A stretch of 64,000 nucleotides of DNA from Nitrospirota bacterium (GCA_016212095.1 JACRHH010000014.1:1-64000), one strand, 5' to 3'; numbered from the stretch's first letter, positions 9,009 to 18,068 are shown. Numbers and translations: made by a program. Notes: a model not told the origin generated them from the sequence alone.

Positions 9009-10682
9009 CTACAATTCCATCACAATAGGCAGAATCATCGGCGTGCGTTCAATCGATTTGTATATGAATTTCTTCAGCACGCTCCGGAGCTTGGTCTGAA
9101 GCATCGCCATATCGGATTTAAGCTCGGAGTCCATCTCCATTAGCGCGTATTCAAGCTCGTACCTGGCGGCGTCCAGCAGATCGCGCGATTCATCCTCATA
9201 CACAAATCCGCGCGACACCAGATCTGGGCCGGAGATGATCTTGCCGCTCTCCTTCTCCATGTTAAGAAGTATCAGGATCACGCCGTCGCTGGCCAGCCTG
9301 CGCCTGTCGCGAAGCACAACGTCGCCCACGTCGCCCACGCCCTTGCCGTCGATGAAAACCCGTCCGCACGTAACCTTTTCAAGCCGCTGCGCAGTGCCGT
9401 CAGGAAGAAACTCCACAGGCTCGCCATCCTGCAGTATGAAAACGTTTTCCTTCGGAATGCCACACTTAGGCGCAAGCATCGAGTGATATACCAGATGCCG
9501 GTACTCGCCGTGAACAGGGATGAAGTATTGCGGCTTCACCATGTTCATCATCAGCTTGAGTTCTTCCTTCGATGCATGACCCGACACATGGATGTCGGAG
9601 ACCTTCTCGTAATGAACTATCGCGCCGCGCCGGAACAAATGATTGATAACCTTGCCGATGGCCCGTTCGTTTCCCGGAATCACCTTGGCCGAAAGAATGA
9701 CGGTGTCGCCTTCCTTGATCTTGATCTGCTTGTGCTCGTCAACCGCCATGCGCGACAGCGCCGACATCGGCTCGCCCTGGCTTCCGGTGGTGATCAGCAC
9801 AACCTCGCTGTCGTCAAGCTTGTCGAGGTCTGTCAGCTTGAGCCATGTTCCTCCGGGTATGTTCAGATAACCCAGATCGAGGGCAATCTGCGTGTTGGTG
9901 ATCATGCTTCGGCCATTGAGGGCCACCTTGCGGTTGCACATCACGGCGGCGTCCACAATCTGCTGTATGCGGTGAATGTTGGAGGCGAACGTGGCTATGA
10001 TTATCCGGCCCGGCGCCGCCGCGAAAATGTGGTCGAGGCCGCGTCGCACTTCCTTCTCGGAAAACGTGAAACCGCCGCGTTCGGCGTTCGTGCTGTCCGA
10101 CAGAAGCGCAAGCGTGCCCTTCTCGCCGTATTCGGTAAACTTGTGGAAATCCATCAGCTCGCCGTCAACCGGCGTCGGATCGAGCTTGAAATCACCGGTA
10201 TGCACAACGCGCCCCACAGGCGTTTCGATTCCCATCGCCACGCCGTCAACAATGCTGTGCGTCACGCGGATGAATTCCACCCTGAACGGGCCAAGTTGAA
10301 CAACGTCCCTCGGCTTGACGACAATAAATTCGGTCGATTCGTGCAGATTATGCTCGCGAAGCTTCGAATGCACCAGCCCGATGGTTAGCGCCGTGCCGTA
10401 AACCGGCACGGTAATATCACGCAAAACATACGGGAGCGCTCCGGTGTGGTCTTCGTGGCCGTGGGTGAGAAGAATGGCGCGGACGTTGTCTTTTCGCTCG
10501 CGAAGATACGTTGTGTCGGCAATGACGTAATCGACGCCGTGCATCTCCTCGTCTGGGAACATCAGACCGGCATCGACAACAATAATATCGTCACCATATT
10601 CGAGAACGGTCATGTTCAGGCCGATCTCCTCGACGCCGCCAAGGGGAATTATTTTCAGGGAATGCTCAGGTATTTCAGACAT
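9009..10682 (-). CDS. rnj: ribonuclease J
   Basis: 557 residues. A metallo-beta-lactamase/beta-CASP nuclease with 5'-3' exonuclease and endonuclease activity on RNA. The zinc motif HGHEDHTGALP lies near residues 77-87; further metal ligands are in HTGDFKLDPTP and the VSGHAS block; VHGEYRHL is the beta-CASP motif C. The C-terminal third carries the small domain. The reading frame runs open upstream into thiE, but MSEIPEHSLKIIPLGGVEEIGLN is the family start, so the ATG at 10682 is used. There is no Shine-Dalgarno site; see the promoter at 10689-10697. Confidence 0.95.
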   Translation of the reverse strand: MSEIPEHSLKIIPLGGVEEIGLNMTVLEYGDDIIVVDAGLMFPDEEMHGVDYVIADTTYLRERKDNVRAILLTHGHEDHTGALPYVLRDITVPVYGTALTIGLVHSKLREHNLHESTEFIVVKPRDVVQLGPFRVEFIRVTHSIVDGVAMGIETPVGRVVHTGDFKLDPTPVDGELMDFHKFTEYGEKGTLALLSDSTNAERGGFTFSEKEVRRGLDHIFAAAPGRIIIATFASNIHRIQQIVDAAVMCNRKVALNGRSMITNTQIALDLGYLNIPGGTWLKLTDLDKLDDSEVVLITTGSQGEPMSALSRMAVDEHKQIKIKEGDTVILSAKVIPGNERAIGKVINHLFRRGAIVHYEKVSDIHVSGHASKEELKLMMNMVKPQYFIPVHGEYRHLVYHSMLAPKCGIPKENVFILQDGEPVEFLPDGTAQRLEKVTCGRVFIDGKGVGDVGDVVLRDRRRLASDGVILILLNMEKESGKIISGPDLVSRGFVYEDESRDLLDAARYELEYALMEMDSELKSDMAMLQTKLRSVLKKFIYKSIERTPMILPIVMEL

Positions 10683-10688
10683 TTGATA

Positions 10689-10697
10689 ATTATAGCA
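10689..10697 (-). promoter_or_regulatory. extended -10 element directly before rnj
   Basis: Reading leftward, TGCTATAAT covers 10697-10689: an extended -10 box (TGn plus perfect TATAAT). Only six bases separate it from the rnj ATG, so transcription from it would begin at or next to the A of the start codon and give a leaderless mRNA. It overlaps the last codons and stop of thiE. No -35 match is seen at the usual spacing, as is common for extended -10 promoters. It could be a chance match made by the thiE stop codon. Confidence 0.45.
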
Positions 10698-11346
10698 GAG
10701 AGGGGAGGAAACGATGCGGACGATTACTGGCAGCAACAAACCTTCTCGTCGCCCCCGCCACATCGCCGCCCGCCTGCACCGCCGACGCGACCGCAAGCAT
10801 GTCGGCCCCGGCCCGCAGAACATCACCGGCGTTGTTCGTGGTAATGCCTCCGATTGCGGCAACCGGAATTTTCACCGCCGCCCGCACCTCTGCCAGCATC
10901 CCAAGCCCGCGCGGGGCATAACCGGTATCCTTCGTCGATGTGCCGAATATCGGGCCGAAACCGATGTAATCGGCCCCGCCGCGTTCGGCTTCAAGCGCCT
11001 GGTCGATTGTGTGGGTTGATATGCCGATTATGAACCGTGCGCCGCAAACCTTGCGGGCAAGCGCAAGCGGCAGGTCGTCCTGCCCAAGATGCACGCCGTC
11101 GGCTCCGGATGCGATGGCGATGTCAACGCGGTCGTTCACAATGAACAGCGCGTCAAACCTGCGGCAGAGGTCGGCAATACGGCAGGCTGTTTCGTAGAGT
11201 TCCAGTGGCGTCATGACTTTATCGCGAAGCTGAATAATTCGAGCGCCGCCATCAAGAAGCGCTGCGGCGGTTTCATAGTGAGGCAGACAGGAAATGCGCG
11301 TATCAGTCAGCGCGTAAAGGCCGGGAAATCGATGATTCCGCTTCAT
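10690..11346 (-). CDS. thiE: thiamine-phosphate synthase
   Basis: 218 residues, TIM-barrel. ThiE joins the pyrimidine (HMP-PP) and thiazole phosphates into thiamine phosphate. Family blocks are visible in order: GLYALTDTR (9-17), IIQLRDK, FIVNDRVDIA, GADGVHLGQDDLP, ADYIGFGPIFGTSTK and PVAAIGGIT. The last residues run up to the rnj promoter and start. No TPP riboswitch is recognisable before the gene; the 15 bases upstream separate it from the VapC-like gene on the same strand. Confidence 0.95.
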   Translation of the reverse strand: MKRNHRFPGLYALTDTRISCLPHYETAAALLDGGARIIQLRDKVMTPLELYETACRIADLCRRFDALFIVNDRVDIAIASGADGVHLGQDDLPLALARKVCGARFIIGISTHTIDQALEAERGGADYIGFGPIFGTSTKDTGYAPRGLGMLAEVRAAVKIPVAAIGGITTNNAGDVLRAGADMLAVASAVQAGGDVAGATRRFVAASNRPHRFLPSLL

Positions 11347-11361
11347 TGGCGTAATAAATTG

Positions 11362-11748
11362 CTACTGCCAGAACGTGCGCGAATAATTATCGGCAATCGC
11401 CCTGTCGCGGCTGACAAGCACGGAATCGTCCAACGCGGCGTGCGCAACAATAATGCGGTCAAACGGATCGCGTGTCCAGTTTTGTTGCAGCGCACACGCA
11501 ATGATTTTGAGAAACGGCTTGGAACAAACGCCAAGCCCTATTCGTTCTCCCAACTCGCTCACAACAATTTTACCGGGGATTCCCACTCTGCCGGTTTCAA
11601 ACAGATATTGGAGTTCAAGTTCAACCATGGGAGAGATGACGATTCTGTCGCATTCGATGCGCTCCATGACGGCATCACTCAAGCGGTCAAGCAGTCCGGC
11701 ATAAACCCAGACAACAACATGAGTATCGAGATATGTCAGGGTTTCCAT
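11362..11748 (-). CDS. PIN-domain toxin (VapC-like)
   Basis: 128 residues. A PIN-domain ribonuclease as in type II toxin-antitoxin systems: the N-terminal YLDTHVVVWVYAG carries the first acidic residue, MVELELQYL the Glu, and DPFDRIIVAHAALDDSVLVSRD the C-terminal acidic pair. It would cleave RNA (often initiator tRNA) when not bound by its partner. It overlaps the antitoxin gene by 13 bases, the usual coupled order with the antitoxin first. Confidence 0.88.
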   Translation of the reverse strand: METLTYLDTHVVVWVYAGLLDRLSDAVMERIECDRIVISPMVELELQYLFETGRVGIPGKIVVSELGERIGLGVCSKPFLKIIACALQQNWTRDPFDRIIVAHAALDDSVLVSRDRAIADNYSRTFWQ

Positions 11749-11954
11749 TCTTCAGACCAATCCATATGAACCACATCATCAGGATCACATTTCAGATAAT
11801 CCGGATGCTTGACAAGCCTGTCGAGCTTGCGCCGGGATTCGATCGGAACGATCCGCACAGTTTTCCCCTTGAGCTCCACGTCAACCGGCACTCCGGTGTC
11901 TGCGATGGTCTCAATTATTTTATACAAATTGGCTCGAAACGCCGTTGCCCGCAT
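11736..11954 (-). CDS. antitoxin of the PIN-domain pair (Phd/YefM-like)
   Basis: 72 residues. The N-terminal part MRATAFRANLYKIIETIADTG followed by VPVDVELKGKTVRIVPIES looks like a Phd/YefM-type DNA-binding beta-alpha fold, and the acidic, Trp-rich tail (HMDWSEEWKP) is what usually wraps the toxin. It precedes the PIN gene with a 13-base overlap. An inverted repeat and a -10 box upstream (12002-12046) suit autorepression. The role rests mainly on context and size. Confidence 0.75.
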   Translation of the reverse strand: MRATAFRANLYKIIETIADTGVPVDVELKGKTVRIVPIESRRKLDRLVKHPDYLKCDPDDVVHMDWSEEWKP

Positions 11955-12001
11955 CGCTGTTTATGCCTCCAAAAGTCAGGCTGGAACTGACGACAAAAAC
12001 A

Positions 12002-12046
12002 ATTATAACACATACGTACGCGATGCAACGCCAATTACGTACGTAT
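12002..12046 (-). promoter_or_regulatory. toxin-antitoxin promoter with inverted-repeat operator
   Basis: Leftward, TGTTATAAT at 12010-12002 is an extended -10 box for the antitoxin at 11954. Just upstream stand two inverted 8-base arms, ATACGTAC at 12012-12019 and GTACGTAT at 12039-12046, separated by 19 bases; each contains the palindrome TACGTA. This is the expected place for binding of an autoregulating antitoxin or toxin-antitoxin complex. The far arm reaches to within nine bases of the accC stop. Confidence 0.6.
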
Positions 12047-12054
12047 ATATATGC

Positions 12055-13404
12055 CTACGCCGATTCGTTCAGGCGCTCGATGAACTTGGTGTTGAACTGG
12101 CCGGAACGGAACAGATCCGATTCCATGACCCGCTTGTGAAACGGAATGGTTGTGCGGATGCCCTCGACTATGAACTCCTCAAGCGCGCGGCGCATTCGCA
12201 TGATTGCCTCGTCGCGGTCGCGCCCGTGAACTATCAGCTTGGCAATCATTGAATCGTAATGCGGCGGAACGTTCCAGCCGCAATATGCCGCAGTGTCCAC
12301 GCGAACGCCGGGGCCGCCCGGAAGTATGATTGACGTGATAAGTCCGGGCGACGGAACGAATTTAACCGGATCCTCGGCGTTGATGCGGCATTCGATGCTG
12401 TGGCCGGTTATTTTCACGTCGGTCTGCTTGATGCGAAGCGGATTGCCGGCTGCAAGAAGAATCTGTTCTTTTATGATGTCGATGCCCGTAACGTATTCGG
12501 TAACCGGATGTTCCACCTGAACGCGTGTATTCATCTCCATGAAATAGACGTTCTGGTCGTCGTCGTAGATGAATTCGACAGTTCCGACATTGGTGTAGCG
12601 AAACGCGCGAGCAGCCTTCACCGCAAGCGTTCCGAGCTTCTTTCTGAGCGCATCGTTTACAACCGGCGACGGGGCTTCCTCCACAAGCTTCTGATGCCTG
12701 CGCTGAACCGAGCAGTCGCGTTCGCCAAGATAGATGCATTTGCCCTTGTTGTCGGCCATTACCTGCACTTCGATATGCCTCATGCTGGTTATGAACTTCT
12801 CCACGTACACATCGCCGTTTCCGAACGCAGCCAGAGCCTCGCGCTGCGCCATGTGGTACGCCTGCATGAGTTCGGATTTCTTCTCCACAACGCGCATTCC
12901 CTTGCCGCCGCCGCCCGCCGACGCCTTGATGATGACCGGATAGCCGATCTTTTCCACAACTTCCACAACAGAAGCCTCGTCGGAAACCGGGCCGTCGCTG
13001 CCCGGCACAACCGGAACGCCAGCCTTTTTCATGACCTCGCGGGCCTTCGACTTGTCTCCGGCCATGCGAATGCTTTCAGCCGTCGGGCCGATGAACGCGA
13101 TGCCGGATGTGCGGCACGCCTCGGCAAACTGCGGGTTTTCGGCAAGAAAGCCATAGCCCGGATGAATGGCCTCGCTGTCGGTTATTTCAACCGCGCTGAT
13201 TATGGCCGGAATATTAAGATAGCTCTGCGTGGACTGCGGCGGGCCGATGCAGACGGATTCGTCGGCAAGGCGCACATGCAGCGCGTTTGAATCGGCGGTT
13301 GAATGCACGGCAACGGTCTTTATGCCGAGTTCGCGGCACGCACGAATAATGCGAACCGCAATCTCGCCGCGATTCGCGATTAACACCTTCCCGAACAGGT
13401 TCAT
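12055..13404 (-). CDS. accC: acetyl-CoA carboxylase, biotin carboxylase subunit
   Basis: 449 residues, full length. Uses ATP and bicarbonate to carboxylate the biotin carried by AccB, the first step of fatty-acid synthesis. The N-terminal [20 protein letters not shown], the ATP-grasp glycine loop [14 protein letters not shown], the FIGPTAESI block and the catalytic [15 protein letters not shown] are all present. Its start overlaps the accB stop by four bases. Downstream lies the toxin-antitoxin operator. No carboxyltransferase genes (accA, accD) are in the window. Confidence 0.97.
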   Translation of the reverse strand: MNLFGKVLIANRGEIAVRIIRACRELGIKTVAVHSTADSNALHVRLADESVCIGPPQSTQSYLNIPAIISAVEITDSEAIHPGYGFLAENPQFAEACRTSGIAFIGPTAESIRMAGDKSKAREVMKKAGVPVVPGSDGPVSDEASVVEVVEKIGYPVIIKASAGGGGKGMRVVEKKSELMQAYHMAQREALAAFGNGDVYVEKFITSMRHIEVQVMADNKGKCIYLGERDCSVQRRHQKLVEEAPSPVVNDALRKKLGTLAVKAARAFRYTNVGTVEFIYDDDQNVYFMEMNTRVQVEHPVTEYVTGIDIIKEQILLAAGNPLRIKQTDVKITGHSIECRINAEDPVKFVPSPGLITSIILPGGPGVRVDTAAYCGWNVPPHYDSMIAKLIVHGRDRDEAIMRMRRALEEFIVEGIRTTIPFHKRVMESDLFRSGQFNTKFIERLNESA

Positions 13405-13883
13405 CTTGGGTCTACAAGGAAAAGCGGCTGGCCGTATTCGACAGACTGACCGTTCTGAACCAACACCTTGACTATCCTGCCGTCAGCGTCAGCCTCTATC
13501 TCATTCATCAGCTTCATCGCCTCGATAATGCAGATCACCTGTCCCTTCCGCACCTCGGAGCCGACATCGACAAACGGCGGGGCTTCGGGCGTGGGCGAGC
13601 GATAAAACGATCCGACAATCGGCGAGGTGATTTTCACATACCTTGCGGATTCGTCCAGCATCGGAGCAACCTCGGCAGCCTGAGCCGCCGCAGTAACCGG
13701 CTGAGCCGTTGCAACAGGCTGTGGCGCAAAAGCAGGCTGAGCGGCGGCAGCCACCATTATCTCGGCAGGCTGCGCAAAGCCGCGCTTGATGCGAACCTTC
13801 GTTCCGTCGCGCTCCACTTCTATTTCGGAAACATCCGTTCCCTGAAGAAGCTTGAGCAGTTCTTTTATATCCTTGTTTTCCAT
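13401..13883 (-). CDS. accB: acetyl-CoA carboxylase biotin carboxyl carrier protein
   Basis: 160 residues. An N-terminal helical region (1-35), an Ala/Pro/Gln-rich flexible linker (36-75) and a C-terminal biotinyl domain with [12 protein letters not shown], where K124 receives biotin. It carries CO2 between AccC and the carboxyltransferase. It overlaps accC (ATGA type) and follows the M24 peptidase gene by 21 bases, an order common in many bacteria. Confidence 0.96.
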   Translation of the reverse strand: MENKDIKELLKLLQGTDVSEIEVERDGTKVRIKRGFAQPAEIMVAAAAQPAFAPQPVATAQPVTAAAQAAEVAPMLDESARYVKITSPIVGSFYRSPTPEAPPFVDVGSEVRKGQVICIIEAMKLMNEIEADADGRIVKVLVQNGQSVEYGQPLFLVDPR

Positions 13884-13904
13884 CTATTATGTTGTTTCCG
13901 TTAT

Positions 13905-14981
13905 CTAAAGAATATCCGGATCGCGGGGCAGCCTGGTAATAACCTTCGCGCCGGTCTGTGTGACTATCACCATGTCCTCGATCCTTACGCCGCCCTTGCC
14001 CGGCAGGTATATGCCGGGTTCGATCGTGAAAACCATGCCCGGCTCGGCAGCGCCAGTTCCCATCATCGAAACGCGAGGGCCTTCATGGACTTCCAGACCA
14101 ACACCGTGTCCGGTGCCATGACCGAAATATTTACCGAATCCGGCATCTGTGATCCGCTCGCGAGCAGCCTTGTCGATGTCCTTCATCTGAATGCCGGGCC
14201 TGACCGAATTCACCGCCATATCCCGCGCTTCGAGCACTATATCATACACCCGGCGCTTTTCTCCACCCGTGCCCCCCAAAATAAATGTTCGCGTCATGTC
14301 GGAAAAGTAACCGTTCCATTCGGCGCCCCAGTCAAGAATGACAGTATCGCCCTTGCGCAGCTTGCGCGAAGTGGGACAAGCGTGCGGCAAAGCTGCGCGC
14401 GCACCGGATGCAACAATAGTATCGAACGGCAGTTTTGCCGAACCAAGCATTCGTATCTCGTGTTCGAGCGCCAGTGCGATGTCAACTTCGCGCGTGCCCG
14501 GCCTGATCATCGGCTTTATCTTGAGGAACGCTTTTTCGGCAATCCGAACCGCCTTGGTGATGGCGGATATTTCCGCATCATCCTTGATCATGCGAAATCT
14601 TTCGACAGGGATATCAAGAGGTTTCATGCGAAGGCCGCGTTTTCTCAGGGCGTTGAACATCTCCATGTTCACATCGCCATATTCAACCGCCAATGTCCGA
14701 GCCGAGCAACGTTCCGCCAGAGATGTTATCGCATCGATTCTTGATCTCGACTCTATCATGACGGGAATATGCCTGACTTCGCTGCCTGCCTGCGTCTCAT
14801 AGCGTCCATCCGTTACAAAAAACGAACGTTTCCGGGCAAGAAAAATAAAAGCCTGTGAGCCGGTGAAGCCGGACAGGTAGCGGACGTTTCTGAGCGAAGT
14901 CAGCAATACAGCGTCTGATTTTCCATCCAGAAGTATTTTTTTGACCGAAGCGAATCGTGCGGCGTTGTTATCGCGAAACAT
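13905..14981 (-). CDS. M24 family aminopeptidase P/prolidase-like (Xaa-Pro peptidase)
   Basis: 358 residues. An N-terminal creatinase-like domain (about 1-130; YLSGFTGSQAFIFL, FFVTDGRYETQA) and a C-terminal pita-bread metallopeptidase domain. The five metal ligands are visible: Asp in ILDWGAEW, Asp in FSDMTRTF, His in HGTGHGVGLEVHEGP, Glu in FTIEPGIY and Glu in GVRIEDM. It removes or cleaves next to proline at peptide N-termini in the cytoplasm. It lies between the roadblock gene and accB on one leftward transcript. Confidence 0.93.
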   Translation of the reverse strand: MFRDNNAARFASVKKILLDGKSDAVLLTSLRNVRYLSGFTGSQAFIFLARKRSFFVTDGRYETQAGSEVRHIPVMIESRSRIDAITSLAERCSARTLAVEYGDVNMEMFNALRKRGLRMKPLDIPVERFRMIKDDAEISAITKAVRIAEKAFLKIKPMIRPGTREVDIALALEHEIRMLGSAKLPFDTIVASGARAALPHACPTSRKLRKGDTVILDWGAEWNGYFSDMTRTFILGGTGGEKRRVYDIVLEARDMAVNSVRPGIQMKDIDKAARERITDAGFGKYFGHGTGHGVGLEVHEGPRVSMMGTGAAEPGMVFTIEPGIYLPGKGGVRIEDMVIVTQTGAKVITRLPRDPDIL

Positions 14982-14995
14982 GGACGGAGAGATGA

Positions 14996-15400
14996 CTAAA
15001 ACACTTTTCTTATGTCATTAACAGCCCGGCGCAGAACTATTTTGGCCTTGCCTGAGGCTGCGTCGGATTTAAGGACAATGGCTACCGCATATTCATGGTT
15101 GATTCGTGAAACAACATAAGTGAATGAATCGGCAGTTAGCGTAATCTCGCGCAGCTTCCCGCTACCGAGCAACTCCGATGATACATCGTCGAACATACGG
15201 AGGAGGTCAGCCAGTCCGGCGCTGACAGCAGCCGGATTGGCAACTCCGGCGGCACCAAAAGCCGACGGATCGGTTAATCCACCACCGGCACAATGCGACA
15301 CCGCAATCCCGTCGCTTCCAAAGATCACCGCGGCAATAGCGCCATGAACCCTGCCTACCGCATCCTTAAGATAATTATCGAGCTCCACCGGCAACCTCAC
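14996..15400 (-). CDS. roadblock/LC7 domain protein
   Basis: 134 residues, a single roadblock/LC7 fold: VHGAIAAVIFGSDGIAVSHC at the start, a central helix of leucines (LADLLRMFDDVSSELL), and EYAVAIVLKSDA in the last strands. Such proteins bind and regulate small GTPases or act as scaffolds; no MglA-like GTPase lies nearby, so the partner is unknown. Its start lies inside the end of the TPR gene (26-base overlap), which suggests coupled translation and a shared role. Confidence 0.8.
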   Translation of the reverse strand: MRLPVELDNYLKDAVGRVHGAIAAVIFGSDGIAVSHCAGGGLTDPSAFGAAGVANPAAVSAGLADLLRMFDDVSSELLGSGKLREITLTADSFTYVVSRINHEYAVAIVLKSDAASGKAKIVLRRAVNDIRKVF

Positions 15401-16253
15401 CCGACACTTCGTTGGCCCTTTTCCGGATGTCGCTCATGAACAGGTTCATTCTCTTGACCACCTGCTCGTTCTCGCTGGCCTTTTTTTTGTCATCCACCCA
15501 TTCGACAACCACCGTAAGCATCTTCAGGTCGCTCATTTTCTGGAGCAGCGCGCGGTTTCCCTTGTCGCTGTCGAGAAGCCGCTCGTAAACATTCATCGCC
15601 TTGTCGTATAGCCCCTGCCCTATATAGACATCGGCCATGCTTTCGGTGTTTATTTCAGAATCGATTTCCTCCACGAAACCGAATCCGGATTCCAAAGCGG
15701 CGTCGGCAAGCTCTGGCTCTTCCGGAATTGCCGTCGATTCGGGGACTGCGGATTCAGTCTCCATGTATTCAGCCACGGCGGGTGGCTCGAAAGCAGACCC
15801 GCTTAAAGGCTCCGAATCCGGTTCCGGAAACGCCATATCCGTTTCGACGGGGACAGGATTGGATGATAACCGCTCAAGCGTTGCGGCAGCGTCTTCGTCC
15901 GCTGGATTCAAAGCCAGAACGGCTTCAAAATGCTCACGAGCGCTTTCGTTATCACCTTTCGACAGAAATATTTCAGCAAGTTTGCGTCTGGAGAAAAGAT
16001 TGTCCGGAATAGCGCTGACAACGCATTCAAACTCAACCAACGCCTTGTCGGGCATGGCTTTTTCAAGGTATATCTTGCCGAGCGCGACGCGCGCGCTCAT
16101 GTAATTGGGCTGTTGGCGCAATCCGTTTTCGAGCACGGAAACCGCCTCGTCGAACATGCCGTTCTTCCTGTACTCCTCGGCGAGCGCAACAAACAGAACC
16201 GATGAGGGAGACTTTTCAACGCGTTCCTTGAGCCTGAGTATTTCTTCTCTCAT
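15375..16253 (-). CDS. tetratricopeptide-repeat protein
   Basis: 292 residues. Three or more TPR units cover about residues 1-125 (NGMFDEAVSVLENGLRQQP, MPDKALVEFECVVSAIP, NESAREHFEAVLALNPADED), a low-complexity acidic/Pro/Ser region spans about 130-200, and a last unit (QGLYDKAMNVYERLLDSDKG) with a helical tail follows. There is no signal peptide, so it is a cytoplasmic scaffold. It overlaps the roadblock gene and probably works with it. A promoter at 16266-16293 lies just before the start. Confidence 0.85.
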   Translation of the reverse strand: MREEILRLKERVEKSPSSVLFVALAEEYRKNGMFDEAVSVLENGLRQQPNYMSARVALGKIYLEKAMPDKALVEFECVVSAIPDNLFSRRKLAEIFLSKGDNESAREHFEAVLALNPADEDAAATLERLSSNPVPVETDMAFPEPDSEPLSGSAFEPPAVAEYMETESAVPESTAIPEEPELADAALESGFGFVEEIDSEINTESMADVYIGQGLYDKAMNVYERLLDSDKGNRALLQKMSDLKMLTVVVEWVDDKKKASENEQVVKRMNLFMSDIRKRANEVSGEVAGGAR

Positions 16254-16265
16254 AATTACCTGAAA

Positions 16266-16293
16266 ATATTACCAGAATTCGATTTGAAGTCAA
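16266..16293 (-). promoter_or_regulatory. promoter of the TPR-roadblock-peptidase-accBC genes
   Basis: Reading leftward: -35 TTGACT (16293-16288), 16-base spacer, extended -10 TGGTAATAT ending at 16266. The -35 box overlaps the coaBC stop. Only 12 bases lie between the -10 box and the ATG at 16253, so the transcript would have a leader of about five or six bases. It gives the TPR-to-accC genes their own start site, apart from rpoZ-coaBC. Confidence 0.65.
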
Positions 16294-17459
16294 GATCGAA
16301 GCGATGCCGCGCGATCGAGTATGGCGGAAGCGGCATCGTCTTTCGACATTACCGGGCATTCAACCATGCCTCCGGCCCTGTCGATGATCGTTATGATATT
16401 CGTATCGGTATCGAAGCCCGCGCCCTGAAGTGTTACATCATTGAAAACCATCATGTCGGCGCCTTTTCTCCTCATTTTATCCGTTGCGCGGTCTGTCCGT
16501 GGGCCGGTTTCGGCGGAAAATCCAACAAGAAACGGCTTGTTTTCAAGCGTTCCCGCCTCGCGCAGAATGTCCGGGGTTGGCTCCAGTTCAATCCGCGCGC
16601 CGTCCGCTGTTTTTGGCAACTTTTCCGGTGACACATCTCTTGGCGAATAATCGGCCACGGCAGCGGCCATGACCGCCATCGACGCAGAGCCAATCTCCGA
16701 CATCACCGCATCCCGCATCTGAACGGCAGTCTCCACGCAGACGCATCTGACAGCGCGCGGAATAAATGCGTGCGTCGGGCCGGTGACAATTGTGACTTCG
16801 GCTCCGCGCCTGAAAGCCTCGCGCGCAATCGCGGCACCCATCTTGCCCGACGAGCGATTCGATATAAAACGAACCGGATCCATCGGTTCGCGGGTGGGGC
16901 CGGATGTGATGAGAACTTTTTCGCCCTTCATGTCCTGAATCCTGAGCGCTTTTTCCACATATAAAACAATCTCGTCGATCGACGCAAGCCTGCCCTCGCC
17001 TTCATCGCCGCATGCAAGCGATCCGCTTTCAGGCGGAACGATCAGGCAGCCCGTCGCGGAAAGACGTTCAATATTTGAGCGAACGACCGCATTGTTCAGC
17101 ATCCGGGTATTCATGGCAGGAGCAAATGCAGCTTTTGAACCTGCTGCGACAAGAATTGTGCTAAGCAGGTCGTCACCGATTCCGGATGCGGCCTTGCCGA
17201 TGATATTCGCCGTCGCGGGAGCAACAAGAACCAGATCGGCTGCTGCAAGTTCGATATGCGACAGTGGTTCATCCCAGAGACTGGCATGAACCTTGCGACG
17301 CGTGATAGTTTCGAATGTGAGGGGGGTTATGAATCGGCGGGCGCTTTCGGTCATGACAACCGACAGATTGAAACCCTTACCGGAAAGCCGCCTTGCAAGT
17401 TCCGCTGACTTGTAGGCGGCTATGCTTCCAGTTATGCCGAGAACAACCGAAGCTGGCAT
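16290..17459 (-). CDS. coaBC: bifunctional phosphopantothenoylcysteine decarboxylase / phosphopantothenate-cysteine ligase
   Basis: 389 residues. The N-terminal CoaC flavoprotein half decarboxylates phosphopantothenoylcysteine: GITGSIAAYKSAELARRL start, active-site His in LSHIELA, PAMNTRM motif, Cys in the ACGDEGEGRL clamp. The C-terminal CoaB half (from about 180) ligates cysteine: LITSGPTREPMDPVRFISN and AAVADYSP. Together they serve coenzyme A synthesis. The frame is open far upstream, but the ATG at 17459 fits the family start. It follows rpoZ by 25 bases, a common pairing. Confidence 0.96.
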   Translation of the reverse strand: MPASVVLGITGSIAAYKSAELARRLSGKGFNLSVVMTESARRFITPLTFETITRRKVHASLWDEPLSHIELAAADLVLVAPATANIIGKAASGIGDDLLSTILVAAGSKAAFAPAMNTRMLNNAVVRSNIERLSATGCLIVPPESGSLACGDEGEGRLASIDEIVLYVEKALRIQDMKGEKVLITSGPTREPMDPVRFISNRSSGKMGAAIAREAFRRGAEVTIVTGPTHAFIPRAVRCVCVETAVQMRDAVMSEIGSASMAVMAAAVADYSPRDVSPEKLPKTADGARIELEPTPDILREAGTLENKPFLVGFSAETGPRTDRATDKMRRKGADMMVFNDVTLQGAGFDTDTNIITIIDRAGGMVECPVMSKDDAASAILDRAASLRS

Positions 17460-17484
17460 TTGCGTATCCCGGCCTCTCTCTAAA

Positions 17485-17925
17485 TTACTCTTCTTCCGTA
17501 TTCTGTTCGGTATCCGGGCCGCCTTCGGCTTCTTCAGCAGTCGCCTCGCCTGTGGCAAAGAGGTCTTCGATAGCCTGTCTGTCCTTGTGCTCTTTTTCGT
17601 GCAGGTACATCTGGAGATCCTTCTCGATCTCCGACATCTCGCCGCTCGGCTCCTCACGGCGCTCAAGCTCGGCCATGCGGCGAACCTCGGCCTTGCGAGC
17701 CTCGCGCTTTGCCTTTTTGGCTTCGTCTCCCGTAACGACGTCGAGCTTCGATTCCAGCGCTTCCTCAAGCGCCATCGTGGTAGGCTTGGTGGAGCGTGTC
17801 TGCACCTGCGGCCTCAATCCGGCTGACGCCAGCCTTTTGGCCCTCTGCGCCGTAATGATCACCAGCCTGTACCGGCTGTCAATCTTGTTCTTGTCTATCT
17901 CAGGGGGAAGTGTTACGACATCCAT
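17485..17925 (-). CDS. rpoZ: RNA polymerase omega subunit with long acidic tail
   Basis: 146 residues; ordinary omega is about 70-90. The first 60 residues are the omega core (KIDSRYRLVIITAQRAKRL, then TKPTTMALEEALE), which helps fold and hold the beta-prime subunit. The rest is a highly charged helical stretch (EAKKAKREARKAEVRRMAELERR) and an acidic Glu/Gly/Thr tail ending TEQNTEEE. AGGAGG stands before the ATG. It heads the rpoZ-coaBC transcript and is divergent from bioD. Confidence 0.9.
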   Translation of the reverse strand: MDVVTLPPEIDKNKIDSRYRLVIITAQRAKRLASAGLRPQVQTRSTKPTTMALEEALESKLDVVTGDEAKKAKREARKAEVRRMAELERREEPSGEMSEIEKDLQMYLHEKEHKDRQAIEDLFATGEATAEEAEGGPDTEQNTEEE

Positions 17926-17959
17926 CCCAATACCTCCTGGGGGTTTGATTTAAACTTTG

Positions 17960-17965
17960 ATTATA
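17960..17965 (-). promoter_or_regulatory. -10 box of rpoZ-coaBC
   Basis: Perfect TATAAT on the minus strand, 34 bases before the rpoZ ATG. A start about seven bases downstream would give a leader of roughly 27 bases containing the AGGAGG site. No clear -35 hexamer is seen. Confidence 0.5.
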
Positions 17966-18031
17966 CACTAATCGGCAAGGAAAGCACTTCCGGGAACAAA
18001 CAGGCCAAACAATCGCGAACGTGCATCCGCC

Positions 18032-18061
18032 TGGACAAATACCTGTCGGCTGACATATAAC
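18032..18061 (+). promoter_or_regulatory. promoter placed directly before bioD
   Basis: -35 TGGACA at 18032-18037, 18-base spacer, -10 TATAAC at 18056-18061. The bioD ATG follows only seven bases later and no ribosome site stands before it, so the mRNA would be leaderless or nearly so. This repeats the arrangement seen at rnj and mltA. Confidence 0.55.
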
Positions 18062-18068
18062 ATCCTCC

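Noticed and set aside
9483-10388. 301-codon frame antisense to rnj
   Set aside because: The opposite strand has all RNase J motifs; this frame is only its mirror.
10683-10862. Upstream extension of the rnj reading frame by 60 codons
   Set aside because: It lies inside thiE on another frame, is Arg-rich and unlike any RNase J N-terminus.
11347-11361. TPP riboswitch before thiE
   Set aside because: Only 15 bases separate thiE from the PIN gene and no thi-box sequence is seen nearby.
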